From DASXUG01 sp964620425 (GTDB lineage: Bacteria; Pseudomonadota; Gammaproteobacteria; Burkholderiales; Methylophilaceae): DNA of 64,000 nucleotides. Each line of letters starts with the position of its first letter. Within the stretch, counting starts at the first letter, position 1. The translations under genes and the position numbers were made by a program. The notes under the pieces were generated by a model that saw only the letters and a list, made by a program, of their open reading frames with translations, was not told the origin of the DNA and made no database searches. The DNA is taken from the NCBI GenBank assembly GCA_964620425.1, contig CAZUGV010000002.1:434001-498000 (forward strand), given 5' to 3'. Shown piece after piece: positions 6,670 to 16,752 of the stretch.

Positions 6670-9600
6670 TTAAGTAAACAGCTTTCTGATAGGTAGGTTT
6701 GCATTTTCTAAAATATCCATCATGCCGTTTCTAGCATTTGAGTCTATTCCTTGTGTACGATTTTGGAAGGTGTTAAACAAGGCAAAAAATAACTCCATTT
6801 CATCGGCTGTTACTTTCAGCTCTATTTTTTGCATAACGGTAATGACTAGATCAATAATTTTAGTCGATACGTCTTTGGCTGGGCGAGCGCAACTAGTCAC
6901 TCGGTGAATTGTCAGAAACAAGCCTCTAAACACGACAAACTCAATAGGCAGTGCAATGGAGAAATTCCACTCTAAATCAAAAAACTCGCCCTTGCCATCA
7001 TGGTTCACCACTAAGTTTGTAGGGGTGGCATCTACAAAATGGGCTGGTAACAGCTCGGCAAAGTGTTTTAATTCTGGAATCGTCGCACTTGGGTTTTGGA
7101 ATGGCGTTTCGCGTAGCGCTCGCACCCAAACGTTTGTCCATTGGCAGAGTTCAGCATGACTCCATTCAGGCCTGTTCATTAGAACCAATAATTGGTCATA
7201 CCAAAGTTTGCCTGAGCGATAAATGTCTAATTTCCAGCTTTCAGAGGCTAATGATGCTGTATTGCCAACCATTCTGGTTTGGGTGGTTAGAGAACCTTCG
7301 TTGATTAAAAACTGTGTTTCTTTAGAAAATTTTGCTGGGCGTTGGCAACCATAGTGTGCCGCTAATATATTTTCTTTTTCGACAGGGGGTTTTACTCTTG
7401 CTGCGAATAAAAACGAATTTGCCAAATCTTGTCCAAGTCCGTTGCGACCAATGACACTCCAGGCTGCTTCCATTGAGAATACAGGCGCTCTGGGGGCTTG
7501 CCAATCAAATACCGCAGAACCAGATAGTAGGGGAGAAACGTTCCAGCCCGCTTGAATGCTTTCATCTGAAAATCCTTCAGGATAAACAATGGTCACTGGC
7601 GTTTTATAATCTGGTAATGGTATATATAAATCAATATGCTCAAACCCAACAGATTGAATATGTTGCGTTAACTCTTTTCGCCCGAAAGTAATTGGGCTAC
7701 TGGTGGTGTAAGAGTCATTAATGCCAAACATCGGGCTGCCAAGGTGATCTTCTGGAGAGCCGCAAAAGTATTTAAGCCCAAGTTGGTTTTCAATCGCAAT
7801 CACCAACACGCCATCAGGTTTTAAAAATGATTTTGCAACTTTTAGTAAATGTCTAATTGGGTCAGGTGAGTCAACATACACTTGGGCGTACTCAAGTACG
7901 CCAATTAATGTCACCACATCAAACTTTTCATTTGTTTTAAAGTTTTGAATCAAATCAGAGATAATGGTCACATTTTCTAGGTCGGAGCATCTATTGCCTA
8001 TAATTCTTGCACGATTAGGGCTACCTTCTAGCGCAACAACTCTACCGCCCAGCTCGCCAATAAAACGAGTCACGGCACCACAACCCGCCCCTAGTTCTAG
8101 CGTGCTTCCATTGGCGATTTGATTTGCAAATGGGCGAAGAATATTTGCTCTGAGTGGCGTTAAGTGATAATAACTAGGCCAATCATTCGCATGGTTGGTA
8201 ATATCACCAGAGAACATGTTTTTATCTTTAGCATTACGGATAATTTGATAGATTCTGCTTTCTGAATCTCCCGCATCCTTGTAGGCAAAGGCTTCTTGAT
8301 TATTGGGGTGGTAATAATTATCTTCACTATGATAGGTGTACCCAGCAATTGCTTGTTTTGATTGCTTCATATTGCGACTAGCTTGATCTGCATCATGTGC
8401 TTCCATAAACTCTGTCGCTAGCACATTAGCCATTTCTTGACTTAAGCCATGTTGCTGCCCCAACTCCAAGGCCTGCAACACCTGTTCTAATCCGCCTGAC
8501 TGCATCAACGCGTCAATATAACTCACCCAAAATTGCTCGCTAGCGGGGTCTGACATGACAGCATTCTCTAGTCTAGGTAAAGCAACGCTAGCGCCCTTTG
8601 TATGAGCTTCAATGACACCAAGGTTATGATTGGCTAGGGCATGTTGAGGGACTTCACTTAAAATCTGTAAGTAATGTTCAACTGCCTCATCGATTTTTCC
8701 TGCTTTTTCGCTTGCTAAGGCTAAATTCACCATTTCATCGGTTGAAAGTGCTAGAGCGTTCATGTTGACTCCCGTTCTTGTCTGGTTGGGGTTGTGAATA
8801 GTTTTTTTCATCTTTATTTCATCTATTAGTAGTGTGGCAGTTTCAAATTTCAAACCATTTTGTTGCCCAATTTCGATGGTCGAAATGGCTTGATCCAGCT
8901 GTTCAGTCAAGATTAGCGCATCAATATAGCTGACCCAGTATTGTTCGATTTCTGGCGCGTTGTTGGCCGCTTTTTCAAGTCTTTCAGCGGCCAATTCGAA
9001 CTTCTGGTTGTGTGCATCAATTAAGCCTAAATGATAGTTTGCTGCAGCATTCAGGGGTTGAATTTGCAAAATTTCCAGATAAAGTGCTTCAGCGGTTTGT
9101 AGCTGTCCTTGCTGCTCGCTATCAAGTGCTAAAGCCATTACATCTTGTATTGCTTGGTGCATCTCTTCTTGCTTTTGTCTGCTCTCTTCTGAGAGCGTTG
9201 GTGTGGAAGGCTCTTCCCATTTATTTAAGTATTGCAGATATTTTTCTCGCCAGTCCTGTGTGCCGAAAGCACCGCCACTTTGATGGGTTAATCGTACAGG
9301 CCAAGTACCTAATTTCAGCCCTGCATCCGTTGCAGTGCGGCAAAAATCCAAATCATAAAAATGGAAATCAAACTGTGTGTCAAATTGCACATTTGCGGAT
9401 GTTAAGGTGGATTTTCTGGCGGCTAAAAACACGCCATCTAACAGAAGGCATTCCGCAGGCACTGCGCCGTAGTCTGAGGTCTCGCCAAAGGCATCGTTAC
9501 CATGACCCACTCTACCACTCAGGTTTTCGTCGTCATCCCAAGTGAATTTGGTATCAATAAATGCCCATGCAGGTTGATAGGGTACTCTTCGTTTATTCCC

Positions 9601-12600
9601 AGCTACGCCAATGACATCAAATGCGTCCAGTCCAGCCATCACAACTTCGGCAAAGTTCGCTTCGTCTATCCAAACGTCATCATGTATAAAAACAAGGACT
9701 GCACTATCATCTGATTGGGTGATACTTTTGTTAAATATCTCAGATAATCCGCGTGTATTTTCAAAGCTGATTTTTGCAGTTAAACGCACATCTTTTACAA
9801 GTAGACGTTTTAGCGATAAGCCAAGTGCAGATTTATCCCAAAAATCTTGTTCACTCATTCTCGTTGCGCTTACAATTTCAACGGCTAACGCAGGTTGCTG
9901 ATCTGTAGTTTGTTTCATCGTCTTTTGTGGAATTTGCGCTAGCTTTTGATCTGCGGAATGGTTTGCATGTTCTGATACGCCTAGATGTTCCCGCCACATT
10001 TCCCAGAGTAAAGATTCCATTGATTGCGCAAATGATGCACCATCCAGCAAGGGAGATGCCTGAACTTGTGCGCGTAATGTGCTTCTTAGCTTGGCTAGTT
10101 GTTTGGAATTTTGACTGATTGCTAGTGCTTTATTGAGATAGTCTGTTTCATTATCTACCACCCAATCTGCCAAGCCTGCTGCAGTTAACAAGCTAGCCCC
10201 TTGTCGTGAAACCAGGGTGTTACCTTGCATCGTCAATGTTGGCACCCCCATCCATAAAGCTTCGCAAGTTGTTGTGCCACCAGTGAAGGGGAATGTATCT
10301 AATATGACATCAACTTCAGCATGTGCAGATAAGTATGACTCACGTGCAACAGAGGGGAGTAATGTAACGCGATCGAGGTCAAAACCTATCTCGGTGAGGC
10401 GGGTTTTTACCGTATCAACAAAACCACTATTTGTGAATGATTTGCACTGCCAGCGCAATCTTGCGTTAGGGATAGTTTGCAAGATTTTTGCCCATAGTAT
10501 CAAAACATCATCATTTACTTTCGCCATGTTTTGGAAGCTACCAAATGTGATGAATCCATTGGTAATTGCGGGTAATGGCGTAACTTCTAGGTTGATTGAT
10601 GGCGGCGTAAAACAGAATCTGCTATGAGGCAGGTATCTCAACTTCTCTGTGAATAGATGTTGCTGTGTGGTCGGCACACTGATTTCATCAGCTAGGAAAT
10701 AGTCCATTTCATTCAAGCCTGTGCTGGCGTAATATCCCAACCAACTAGCCTGCACAGGTGCCGGCTTGCAAGCGAACACTGGTAAACGACTTCCACCCGT
10801 ATGTCCAGACAAATCAATGAGTATATGTATACCATCTTGATGGATTAACTGAGCGGCCTCTGAGTCACTCAGACCTCGCAAAGTTTTCCATTGTGAAAAG
10901 TAAGGTTTGATACGAACTGTAGTGTGATCCTCTCGGTAGTCAGTAGCGTATGCGTATAGCTCAATGCGCGATGGATCAATGTTTGTCAGCATGCTTTCTA
11001 AAAAGAATGCAACAGGGTGTTCACGTAAATCACCAGACACGAACCCTACTTTTAACCGTGTAACCTCTTCATCCTTTTGCCAGGTATCAAAGTGTATGGG
11101 TGCTTGTTGGCGAGCAAGCAACCCCCACTCTTTCGCTAGGGTAAGATAAGCAATACCATCTTGAGTCAAATAGTTAGTGCAAAATAATACATTTCTTAAA
11201 AGTGTTAACTGGGTAGGAGCCAAAGCGAACGCTTTGTTGAAGCAGCTTTCTGCAACAGTAATTTGGCCTTGATCTTTTAGCACACTCGCGAGGTTGCTAA
11301 AAGCATCTGCACTTTCTGGGCTTAATTCAATCGCCTGTACCAGTGCTTCCTGGGCCGCTGGTAAATCCCCTTGAAACTGTTTGATCACTCCTAATGTGTT
11401 ATAGGCTTCAACCATGTTGGGTGCTAATGCTAGAGCTTGCATTACACAAACCTCTGCATCTGCGTAGTGATCTTGTAAAACAAGTGCTTGTGCTAAGTTT
11501 ATCAGTGTGTCTGCACAGTTTGTATCTAAGGCAATACTTTTTCGATAAGCCTCTATAGACTCAGGTAGGCGACCAAGCTCACGCAATGCACCTGCCAAGT
11601 TGTTGTAAATTGTTGCGCTGTTTGGTAAATCGACTAAGGTTTTCAGGCAAATATCCACCGTTGCTTCAAAGTGATTTTTTTGTTGGAAAGTCTCAGGCAG
11701 TGCCGAAATGATTGAAGTTTGTTCTTTGCTATCAGCTTCCGAGGCATTTTGTGCATGATTGTGTTGATTGAAAGTTAACTCAACATCTGCATAACTTTTG
11801 CTAATCTCAGTCCACATTTCCCAGAGTGACTTTTCAAAGTTTCTAGCAAATGTTTGGCTATCAAATATTGGCGAGGCGAGCACTTGTTGCCTCAAAGTTG
11901 TTCTGAGTAGCGATAGCTTTTCCAAATCCGCACTGAAAGCAATTGCTTTGCTCAGGTACTCTTCTTTTGTATTTGCAATCCAGTCCTGCAAGCCAGCGGC
12001 AGCAAGCAAGCTTGTACCCTGTCTCGCAATCATGCTTTCTCCCGCCAAAGTAAGTGTCGGCACCCCTAGCCACATAGCCTCACAAGTAGTAGTTCCGCCA
12101 GTGAAAGGGAAAGTGTCTAACAGAATGTCAATTTCTTGATGCGCCGCAAAATAACCTTCACGGGAGCTGAAACTCAAGAGCTGAATTGACTCAGCCTCAA
12201 CCCCTAGGTGAACTAAGCGTTGTTTCACAGATCGTTTAAAACTATCTTCAGCAAATGATTTGCATTGCCAGCGAAATCTTGATCCAGCGACTGAAGTTAA
12301 TACCTTCGCCCATAATGCCAACACTTCATCATTGACTTTGGCCATATTCTGAAATGAACCAAATGTAATATAGCCATTATTGCATGCAGGCACTGGAGAA
12401 ACTCCAACTGCTTGTTTTGGTGCAGTAAAACACATGCGAGTATTTGGCAAGTATTTAAATTTTTCTGAGAATTGGGTTTGATGCGCTGGTGGCGCACTCA
12501 TTTCATCAGTCAACACATAATCAATCTCAGCAACACCTGTAGTAGCCCAATACCCTAACCAAGATACTTGAACTGGGGCTGGTTTCCAAGCAAAGAGGGA

Positions 12601-14361
12601 AAGTCGGTTATCTCCAGAGTGTCCAGACAAATCAATTAATATGTGGATGCCGTTATCGTGTATTTGTTGAGCGGCTTTATAATCAGCTACACCTACAATT
12701 GAGTGCCACTCTGAAAAGTAATATTTTAAGCGCTCTGTCGTGCTGTCGGCGTGTGAGCCAGAAGAGTACGCAATCAACTCAATTTGTGAGGGGTCTATAT
12801 TGCGTATAACATTTTCTAAAAAGTATGACACAGCATGTTGATGAAGATCTCCGCTCACAATACCGACACGTAAGCGTTTTGGCTGAGAGCTACAGCGCCA
12901 GGCGCTATACTTATTAGTCACTTTGTTTGTTACAACCTGCCCAAACTCAATCGCTTTAGCCAAATATGCCGCAGGCGTAAATTCTGAGGAATAAGTCATG
13001 GCAAACAATACATTACTGAATAAGATAACTTGATCAGGTTTTTTCTCTAAACCTTGGATACCAATTTCATATGCTTCTTTAATTTTGCCTTGATCAAGGT
13101 AATTTACAACCATGTTCAAATACGTGGCTATGTATTGTGAGTCGTTTGATAAAGACTTATCTAGGCAATCCTGCGCCTCCAGTGTACGTCCTAGACTAAT
13201 GAGTAATACACTTAAGTTCGTTAATATAAAACTCGAATCAGGTGCAATTTCTAGCGCATTTTTATAAACCTGTTCCGACTCTTCTTTGCGCCCAAGGCTG
13301 CTTAAAGATAATGCTAAATTATTAAGAGATTCTAGATAGTCTGGTTTGATTTCTAATGCTTTTCTGAAATAAGGCTCCGCGTGTTCAGCATCGCCTTTAT
13401 CCAAGTACAGCATGCCAAGGTTGTTATAAGACTCATGAAAGTCACTTTTAATCGAAATCGCAGTTTTGTGACTGGCTTCAGCTTCTTCTAATTTGCCAAT
13501 TGATTTTAATAGGTTAGCTAGCTGAAAGTGAGTAATCGCCTCATCTGGCTTGATGCCGAGTGCTTTACGTAAACAGGCTTCAGCCATATCACTGTTCTGA
13601 TAGTGTTGATAAATAACACTTAATAAACTGTAAGCCTCAAAAAAACTGCCATTCAACGCTAATGTTTTTAGAAAAGACTGCTCTGCTTCTTCAAATCGCT
13701 CCTGCGCAGCCAAACTTACACCTAGCTGATAATGTACCTCAACTAAATCAGGGTTGAGTTTAAGTGCTTGGGTAAAGTAAGCATCTGCCTCTTTGTATCG
13801 CTTTTGATCTTTCATCAAAATGCCTAAATTTGAATGCATGAGTGCATTTTTAGGCGTTTGTTTTAGGGCGATTTTAAAACTAGCTTCTGCGTCTTTGAGT
13901 TGTGTGAGCTCTTGATAGGCCAGCCCTAGGTTGTAATGTGCTTGCGTAAATATCGGGTTGAGTTTAATCGCTTTTTTATAGCTTGAAACGGCCGATTTAA
14001 ACTCTGTAACTTCACATAAAACATTGGCTAAATTAAAATGTACTTCAGCATCTTTTGGCAAATAGGTTGCGGCTTTTGTAAAGGCATCTAATGCTTGATC
14101 ATTTAAACCTTGTTGTTGATATAGCGCACCAAGCACTTTCCAACCGAGGCCGTGCAGTGGGTGTTGCTCTGTTATTGCTAAGGCTAACTGCAAACTCGCT
14201 TCGAGTTGACCTTCATTAAACAAGCTCACTAACTGGTTCATTTCTGCAACGCTGGGTGAGGATTTAGGTGTCGCGTGAGTGAAAGGCGTCACGGATTTTT
14301 GCAATGGTGATTGCGCGTGTTCAGTATTTTTTCTGTCAGATGTTTGTTGCGTAGTGATCAT
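6670..14361 (-). CDS. Giant TPR protein with two OGT/SPINDLY modules, GT2-like, methyltransferase and kinase-like domains
   Basis: About 2563 residues. Order seen: TPR repeats (about 40-470); SPINDLY/OGT-type module 1 (about 495-850: RVGIVSGDLHQHAV, HILIDLSGHSGDNR, FGSFQNMAKV, DTFPFTGGTTTCEA); TPRs (about 900-1070); module 2 with the same motifs (about 1100-1460); a GT2-like domain (about 1500-1715: FIHDDVWID, FDFHFYDLDFCRTA); short TPR-like segments; a methyltransferase (LELGAGCGAVTRF near 2085); and a C-terminal kinase-like segment (HFVDATPTNLVV near 2440, FFDLEW near 2460). I prefer the ATG at 14361, preceded by AAGGGGATAAG, over one 22 codons upstream. No signal peptide. Being next to fliC, it most likely O-glycosylates flagellin in the cytoplasm and modifies the glycan. 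Confidence 0.9.
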   Translation of the reverse strand: MITTQQTSDRKNTEHAQSPLQKSVTPFTHATPKSSPSVAEMNQLVSLFNEGQLEASLQLALAITEQHPLHGLGWKVLGALYQQQGLNDQALDAFTKAATYLPKDAEVHFNLANVLCEVTEFKSAVSSYKKAIKLNPIFTQAHYNLGLAYQELTQLKDAEASFKIALKQTPKNALMHSNLGILMKDQKRYKEADAYFTQALKLNPDLVEVHYQLGVSLAAQERFEEAEQSFLKTLALNGSFFEAYSLLSVIYQHYQNSDMAEACLRKALGIKPDEAITHFQLANLLKSIGKLEEAEASHKTAISIKSDFHESYNNLGMLYLDKGDAEHAEPYFRKALEIKPDYLESLNNLALSLSSLGRKEESEQVYKNALEIAPDSSFILTNLSVLLISLGRTLEAQDCLDKSLSNDSQYIATYLNMVVNYLDQGKIKEAYEIGIQGLEKKPDQVILFSNVLFAMTYSSEFTPAAYLAKAIEFGQVVTNKVTNKYSAWRCSSQPKRLRVGIVSGDLHQHAVSYFLENVIRNIDPSQIELIAYSSGSHADSTTERLKYYFSEWHSIVGVADYKAAQQIHDNGIHILIDLSGHSGDNRLSLFAWKPAPVQVSWLGYWATTGVAEIDYVLTDEMSAPPAHQTQFSEKFKYLPNTRMCFTAPKQAVGVSPVPACNNGYITFGSFQNMAKVNDEVLALWAKVLTSVAGSRFRWQCKSFAEDSFKRSVKQRLVHLGVEAESIQLLSFSSREGYFAAHQEIDILLDTFPFTGGTTTCEAMWLGVPTLTLAGESMIARQGTSLLAAAGLQDWIANTKEEYLSKAIAFSADLEKLSLLRTTLRQQVLASPIFDSQTFARNFEKSLWEMWTEISKSYADVELTFNQHNHAQNASEADSKEQTSIISALPETFQQKNHFEATVDICLKTLVDLPNSATIYNNLAGALRELGRLPESIEAYRKSIALDTNCADTLINLAQALVLQDHYADAEVCVMQALALAPNMVEAYNTLGVIKQFQGDLPAAQEALVQAIELSPESADAFSNLASVLKDQGQITVAESCFNKAFALAPTQLTLLRNVLFCTNYLTQDGIAYLTLAKEWGLLARQQAPIHFDTWQKDEEVTRLKVGFVSGDLREHPVAFFLESMLTNIDPSRIELYAYATDYREDHTTVRIKPYFSQWKTLRGLSDSEAAQLIHQDGIHILIDLSGHTGGSRLPVFACKPAPVQASWLGYYASTGLNEMDYFLADEISVPTTQQHLFTEKLRYLPHSRFCFTPPSINLEVTPLPAITNGFITFGSFQNMAKVNDDVLILWAKILQTIPNARLRWQCKSFTNSGFVDTVKTRLTEIGFDLDRVTLLPSVARESYLSAHAEVDVILDTFPFTGGTTTCEALWMGVPTLTMQGNTLVSRQGASLLTAAGLADWVVDNETDYLNKALAISQNSKQLAKLRSTLRAQVQASPLLDGASFAQSMESLLWEMWREHLGVSEHANHSADQKLAQIPQKTMKQTTDQQPALAVEIVSATRMSEQDFWDKSALGLSLKRLLVKDVRLTAKISFENTRGLSEIFNKSITQSDDSAVLVFIHDDVWIDEANFAEVVMAGLDAFDVIGVAGNKRRVPYQPAWAFIDTKFTWDDDENLSGRVGHGNDAFGETSDYGAVPAECLLLDGVFLAARKSTLTSANVQFDTQFDFHFYDLDFCRTATDAGLKLGTWPVRLTHQSGGAFGTQDWREKYLQYLNKWEEPSTPTLSEESRQKQEEMHQAIQDVMALALDSEQQGQLQTAEALYLEILQIQPLNAAANYHLGLIDAHNQKFELAAERLEKAANNAPEIEQYWVSYIDALILTEQLDQAISTIEIGQQNGLKFETATLLIDEIKMKKTIHNPNQTRTGVNMNALALSTDEMVNLALASEKAGKIDEAVEHYLQILSEVPQHALANHNLGVIEAHTKGASVALPRLENAVMSDPASEQFWVSYIDALMQSGGLEQVLQALELGQQHGLSQEMANVLATEFMEAHDADQASRNMKQSKQAIAGYTYHSEDNYYHPNNQEAFAYKDAGDSESRIYQIIRNAKDKNMFSGDITNHANDWPSYYHLTPLRANILRPFANQIANGSTLELGAGCGAVTRFIGELGGRVVALEGSPNRARIIGNRCSDLENVTIISDLIQNFKTNEKFDVVTLIGVLEYAQVYVDSPDPIRHLLKVAKSFLKPDGVLVIAIENQLGLKYFCGSPEDHLGSPMFGINDSYTTSSPITFGRKELTQHIQSVGFEHIDLYIPLPDYKTPVTIVYPEGFSDESIQAGWNVSPLLSGSAVFDWQAPRAPVFSMEAAWSVIGRNGLGQDLANSFLFAARVKPPVEKENILAAHYGCQRPAKFSKETQFLINEGSLTTQTRMVGNTASLASESWKLDIYRSGKLWYDQLLVLMNRPEWSHAELCQWTNVWVRALRETPFQNPSATIPELKHFAELLPAHFVDATPTNLVVNHDGKGEFFDLEWNFSIALPIEFVVFRGLFLTIHRVTSCARPAKDVSTKIIDLVITVMQKIELKVTADEMELFFALFNTFQNRTQGIDSNARNGMMDILENANLPIRKLFT

Positions 14362-14475
14362 CTTATCCCCTTGCTTAAACAGAATTTGCGCGAATATGTC
14401 GCTGCTCTGTTTAGATTTCCCCCCCATTATGCAAAACTTTAGGGGAGGGGTATGCCTTGAATAAAGCTAGAAAAA

Positions 14476-14507
14476 CTAGTTAATTGTGGGGCTAGTTAAT
14501 TGCGGGA
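14476..14507. repeat. 16-bp tandem repeat upstream of the giant glycosyltransferase gene
   Basis: Two adjacent copies, CTAGTTAATTGTGGGG (14476-14491) and CTAGTTAATTGCGGGA (14492-14507), are 14/16 identical. They lie about 115-146 bp upstream of the chosen start and could be paired regulator sites or a recent slip duplication. Nearer the gene, the minus strand has TACCCCT, which fits a NarL-type heptamer. Confidence 0.6.
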
Positions 14508-14538
14508 TGGGCGTACGCTGATGATTCGGTCAGCTGTG

Positions 14539-15180
14539 TTAATCCACCAGTTGATTTTTGATGGCGTAGTGCGTGAGCTCTGCATTATGTTTAAGCTGCA
14601 TTTTTTCGAGTAAACGCGCCCGGTACATACTCACGGTTTTGACGGAGAGCGAAAGTTTTTCAGCAATTTCGCCTACGGATAAGCCAGAAGCAATCATCGT
14701 TAGCGTTTGAAATTCGCGGTCAGATAATGACTCATGCGGTGCTGTTTCTCCTTCTCCGCCAACCTGATTGGCTAAAATTTCAGCTACTTCTGGGGTAATG
14801 TATTTTTTACCTTTGGCCACCATGCGAATCGCAGTGACCAGTTCTTCTGAGGCACTTTGTTTGCATAAGTAACCCGATGCACCGCCTTTCAGCGCGCGCA
14901 CGGCATATTGGTCTTCTCGATGCATGGAGAGCATCAATACGGCGATTTGGTGGTTTTCTTTTTTGATGTACTTCAACGCCTCCATACCGCTGCGGTCTGG
15001 CATGGAAATATCCAGCAACATGACATCAATGGCTATTTTTCCACTTAATCGAATGGCTTCATTCGCATTTTGCGCTTCTGCCACGACTTCCATATCATCG
15101 GTTTCGGCCAAAATTTGCTTTAGGCCTGCACGTAAAATTGCGTGGTCATCCGCAATCACGACTTTTATTTTTGTTTCCAT
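14539..15180 (-). CDS. NarL/LuxR-family response regulator
   Basis: A 213-residue regulator. The receiver domain has the DD pair (11-12), phosphoacceptor Asp57 in LLDISMPDRSG and Lys near 105. The LuxR-type helix-turn-helix starts at LSDREFQTLTMIASG and has VGEIAEKLSLSVKTVSMYRARLLEKM. It lies downstream of a matching histidine kinase, separated by 114 bp with its own upstream dyad. Between kinase and giant glycosyltransferase, it is a candidate regulator of the glycosylation gene, fliC and the phosphonate operon, whose upstream motifs resemble NarL-type heptamers. GacA/UvrY-like roles cannot be excluded. Confidence 0.92.
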   Translation of the reverse strand: METKIKVVIADDHAILRAGLKQILAETDDMEVVAEAQNANEAIRLSGKIAIDVMLLDISMPDRSGMEALKYIKKENHQIAVLMLSMHREDQYAVRALKGGASGYLCKQSASEELVTAIRMVAKGKKYITPEVAEILANQVGGEGETAPHESLSDREFQTLTMIASGLSVGEIAEKLSLSVKTVSMYRARLLEKMQLKHNAELTHYAIKNQLVD

Positions 15181-15219
15181 CCCAAATTTCTTCTTATCTT
15201 CTGATATTTAAAGGTTGCT

Positions 15220-15234
15220 GAGATGATTCATCTC
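15220..15234. promoter_or_regulatory. 15-bp dyad upstream of the response regulator gene
   Basis: GAGATGA-T-TCATCTC is a perfect 7-1-7 palindrome, 40-54 bp upstream of the regulator ATG. Possible autoregulatory operator; no experimental match is claimed. Confidence 0.4.
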
Positions 15235-15294
15235 TAGCATGGTTGTTTTGCAGCTTGGTTATTCACTGTCACTTTTAATCAATTTCATCAGTGC

Positions 15295-16752
15295 TTAATC
15301 TATCATAATATGATCTTTAGAAAACGGTAGTTTTACGGTAATTTGCGTGCCAGCATGCTCGCCATTTTCAATTAAAAACTCACCATTCACTGCTAGTACG
15401 CGTTCGTTCATGCCACGTAAGCCAAAAGAGTTAGGTTTAAGGATATCGCCTGCCTGAAAGCCAACACCATCATCCACTATTTTCATGACCAAGCCTTCTC
15501 GTTCGCGGTTTAAACTCACCGTTACATTTTGCGCATGGGCATGTTTTGCAATATTTGACATAGCCTCTTGGCAAATGCGAAACAGGGTGATTGCTTCATC
15601 CATATTCACTGCTATCCCAATATGGTTGGTGCTAAAGCTACAGGTGATGCCGATTTGCTTTTCAAACGTTTGGGATTGCCACTCTAATGCCGCCACAATA
15701 CCTAAATCTAAAATGTTAGGGCGTAGGTCACTAGAAATACGATGTGCGACTTCAAAGGTTTCATCGACTATCATCTTTAAATGATTCATTTTTTCAATAA
15801 GTTGTGGTTGATTCTGATCTATCTTTTTGATGACAGAGGATAGACCAATTTTAATGGCGGTCAGGTTTCCACCTAAATCATCATGAATTTCACGGGCGAT
15901 TCTTTTGCGCTCTTGTTCTTTTACTTGTTCAGCATGTGCTGATAATTCTGCTAATTGGCGGCGCGAGGCTTCAAGTTCGATGCGCTCTTGACGGCTTTGG
16001 GTGATGTTCGTCATCATGCCATTCCACAATAGTTGCCCGCTGGCTAAACGTCTTGGAATAGCACGAATGTTAATCCACTTGGTATCTTGCCAAGCCTCAA
16101 TCCAAACACGCCCCTCCCAGTTAAACATATTAAATTCCAGTACGGATGTTTGTATGCTTTCCTGAAGAGAATCAATGTCCTCTGTATTGATCATGTGGAG
16201 TAATATGCGTGGGTTTTGCTTTAAATCTTCTGCGGAAATGCCGAGCAAAACCTTGCAGCCATCGCTTAAGTAATTAAAGCGCATGCCACCTGTATCATCC
16301 AACTGAAACTCAAACACCAAGCCAGGGGTGTTGTTGACTAAAGCCTGAAAACGTAACTCACTAACATCTAGCGCTTCCATCCTGTTTCGATGAGATGATT
16401 TTTCATTTTTAATCAGCAGTAGGTAGCGCGTTTTATCTTGGCAAAACACTTCTGCAAGGTATTCACCTAGCTCAATTGGCTGGTGATGGCCTCTAGATAC
16501 GCTTGGTAAATTTTCAAAACTCAGTTGCTCTTGGTAGTGATGGGTAAACTCAAGGATAGGTCGGGCGCTTACCCCCAATAAGGTCTCGAGTTTGTAAGTG
16601 GATAAATCCTTTAATTCACAGTCTAACTGTTTCAGTAGGCTGTCACTAGCATCTACCACTTGCATCTGTGCAAGCGCTATCAGTATCACTTCATCTGAAA
16701 CGCTGGTCATCAGCGCGTTAAGCATTGGCGTTAGTTCGGATAATTTTGTCAC
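15295..16752 (-). CDS. Cytoplasmic PAS-domain histidine kinase of the NarX/DegS type (HisKA_3)
   Basis: A 485-residue kinase without membrane segments. Residues about 5-115 and 130-250 look like two PAS-type sensor domains (second: FQALVNNTPGLVFEF...). HisKA_3 has the phospho-accepting His in ERKRIAREIHDDLGGNLTA near 290. The HATPase has the N box (ICQEAMSNIAKHA), G1 (DDGVGF) and G2 (GLRGMNERV). HisKA_3 kinases pair with NarL-type regulators, and the next gene is one. The signal is presumably intracellular; no cofactor can be deduced. It is divergent from the GspE-type ATPase across 155 bp. Confidence 0.92.
   Translation of the reverse strand: MTKLSELTPMLNALMTSVSDEVILIALAQMQVVDASDSLLKQLDCELKDLSTYKLETLLGVSARPILEFTHHYQEQLSFENLPSVSRGHHQPIELGEYLAEVFCQDKTRYLLLIKNEKSSHRNRMEALDVSELRFQALVNNTPGLVFEFQLDDTGGMRFNYLSDGCKVLLGISAEDLKQNPRILLHMINTEDIDSLQESIQTSVLEFNMFNWEGRVWIEAWQDTKWINIRAIPRRLASGQLLWNGMMTNITQSRQERIELEASRRQLAELSAHAEQVKEQERKRIAREIHDDLGGNLTAIKIGLSSVIKKIDQNQPQLIEKMNHLKMIVDETFEVAHRISSDLRPNILDLGIVAALEWQSQTFEKQIGITCSFSTNHIGIAVNMDEAITLFRICQEAMSNIAKHAHAQNVTVSLNREREGLVMKIVDDGVGFQAGDILKPNSFGLRGMNERVLAVNGEFLIENGEHAGTQITVKLPFSKDHIMID

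Noticed and set aside
9012..9545. 177-codon plus-strand frame inside the giant glycosyltransferase
   Set aside because: Lies wholly within a well-supported gene on the other strand; peptide has no family features.
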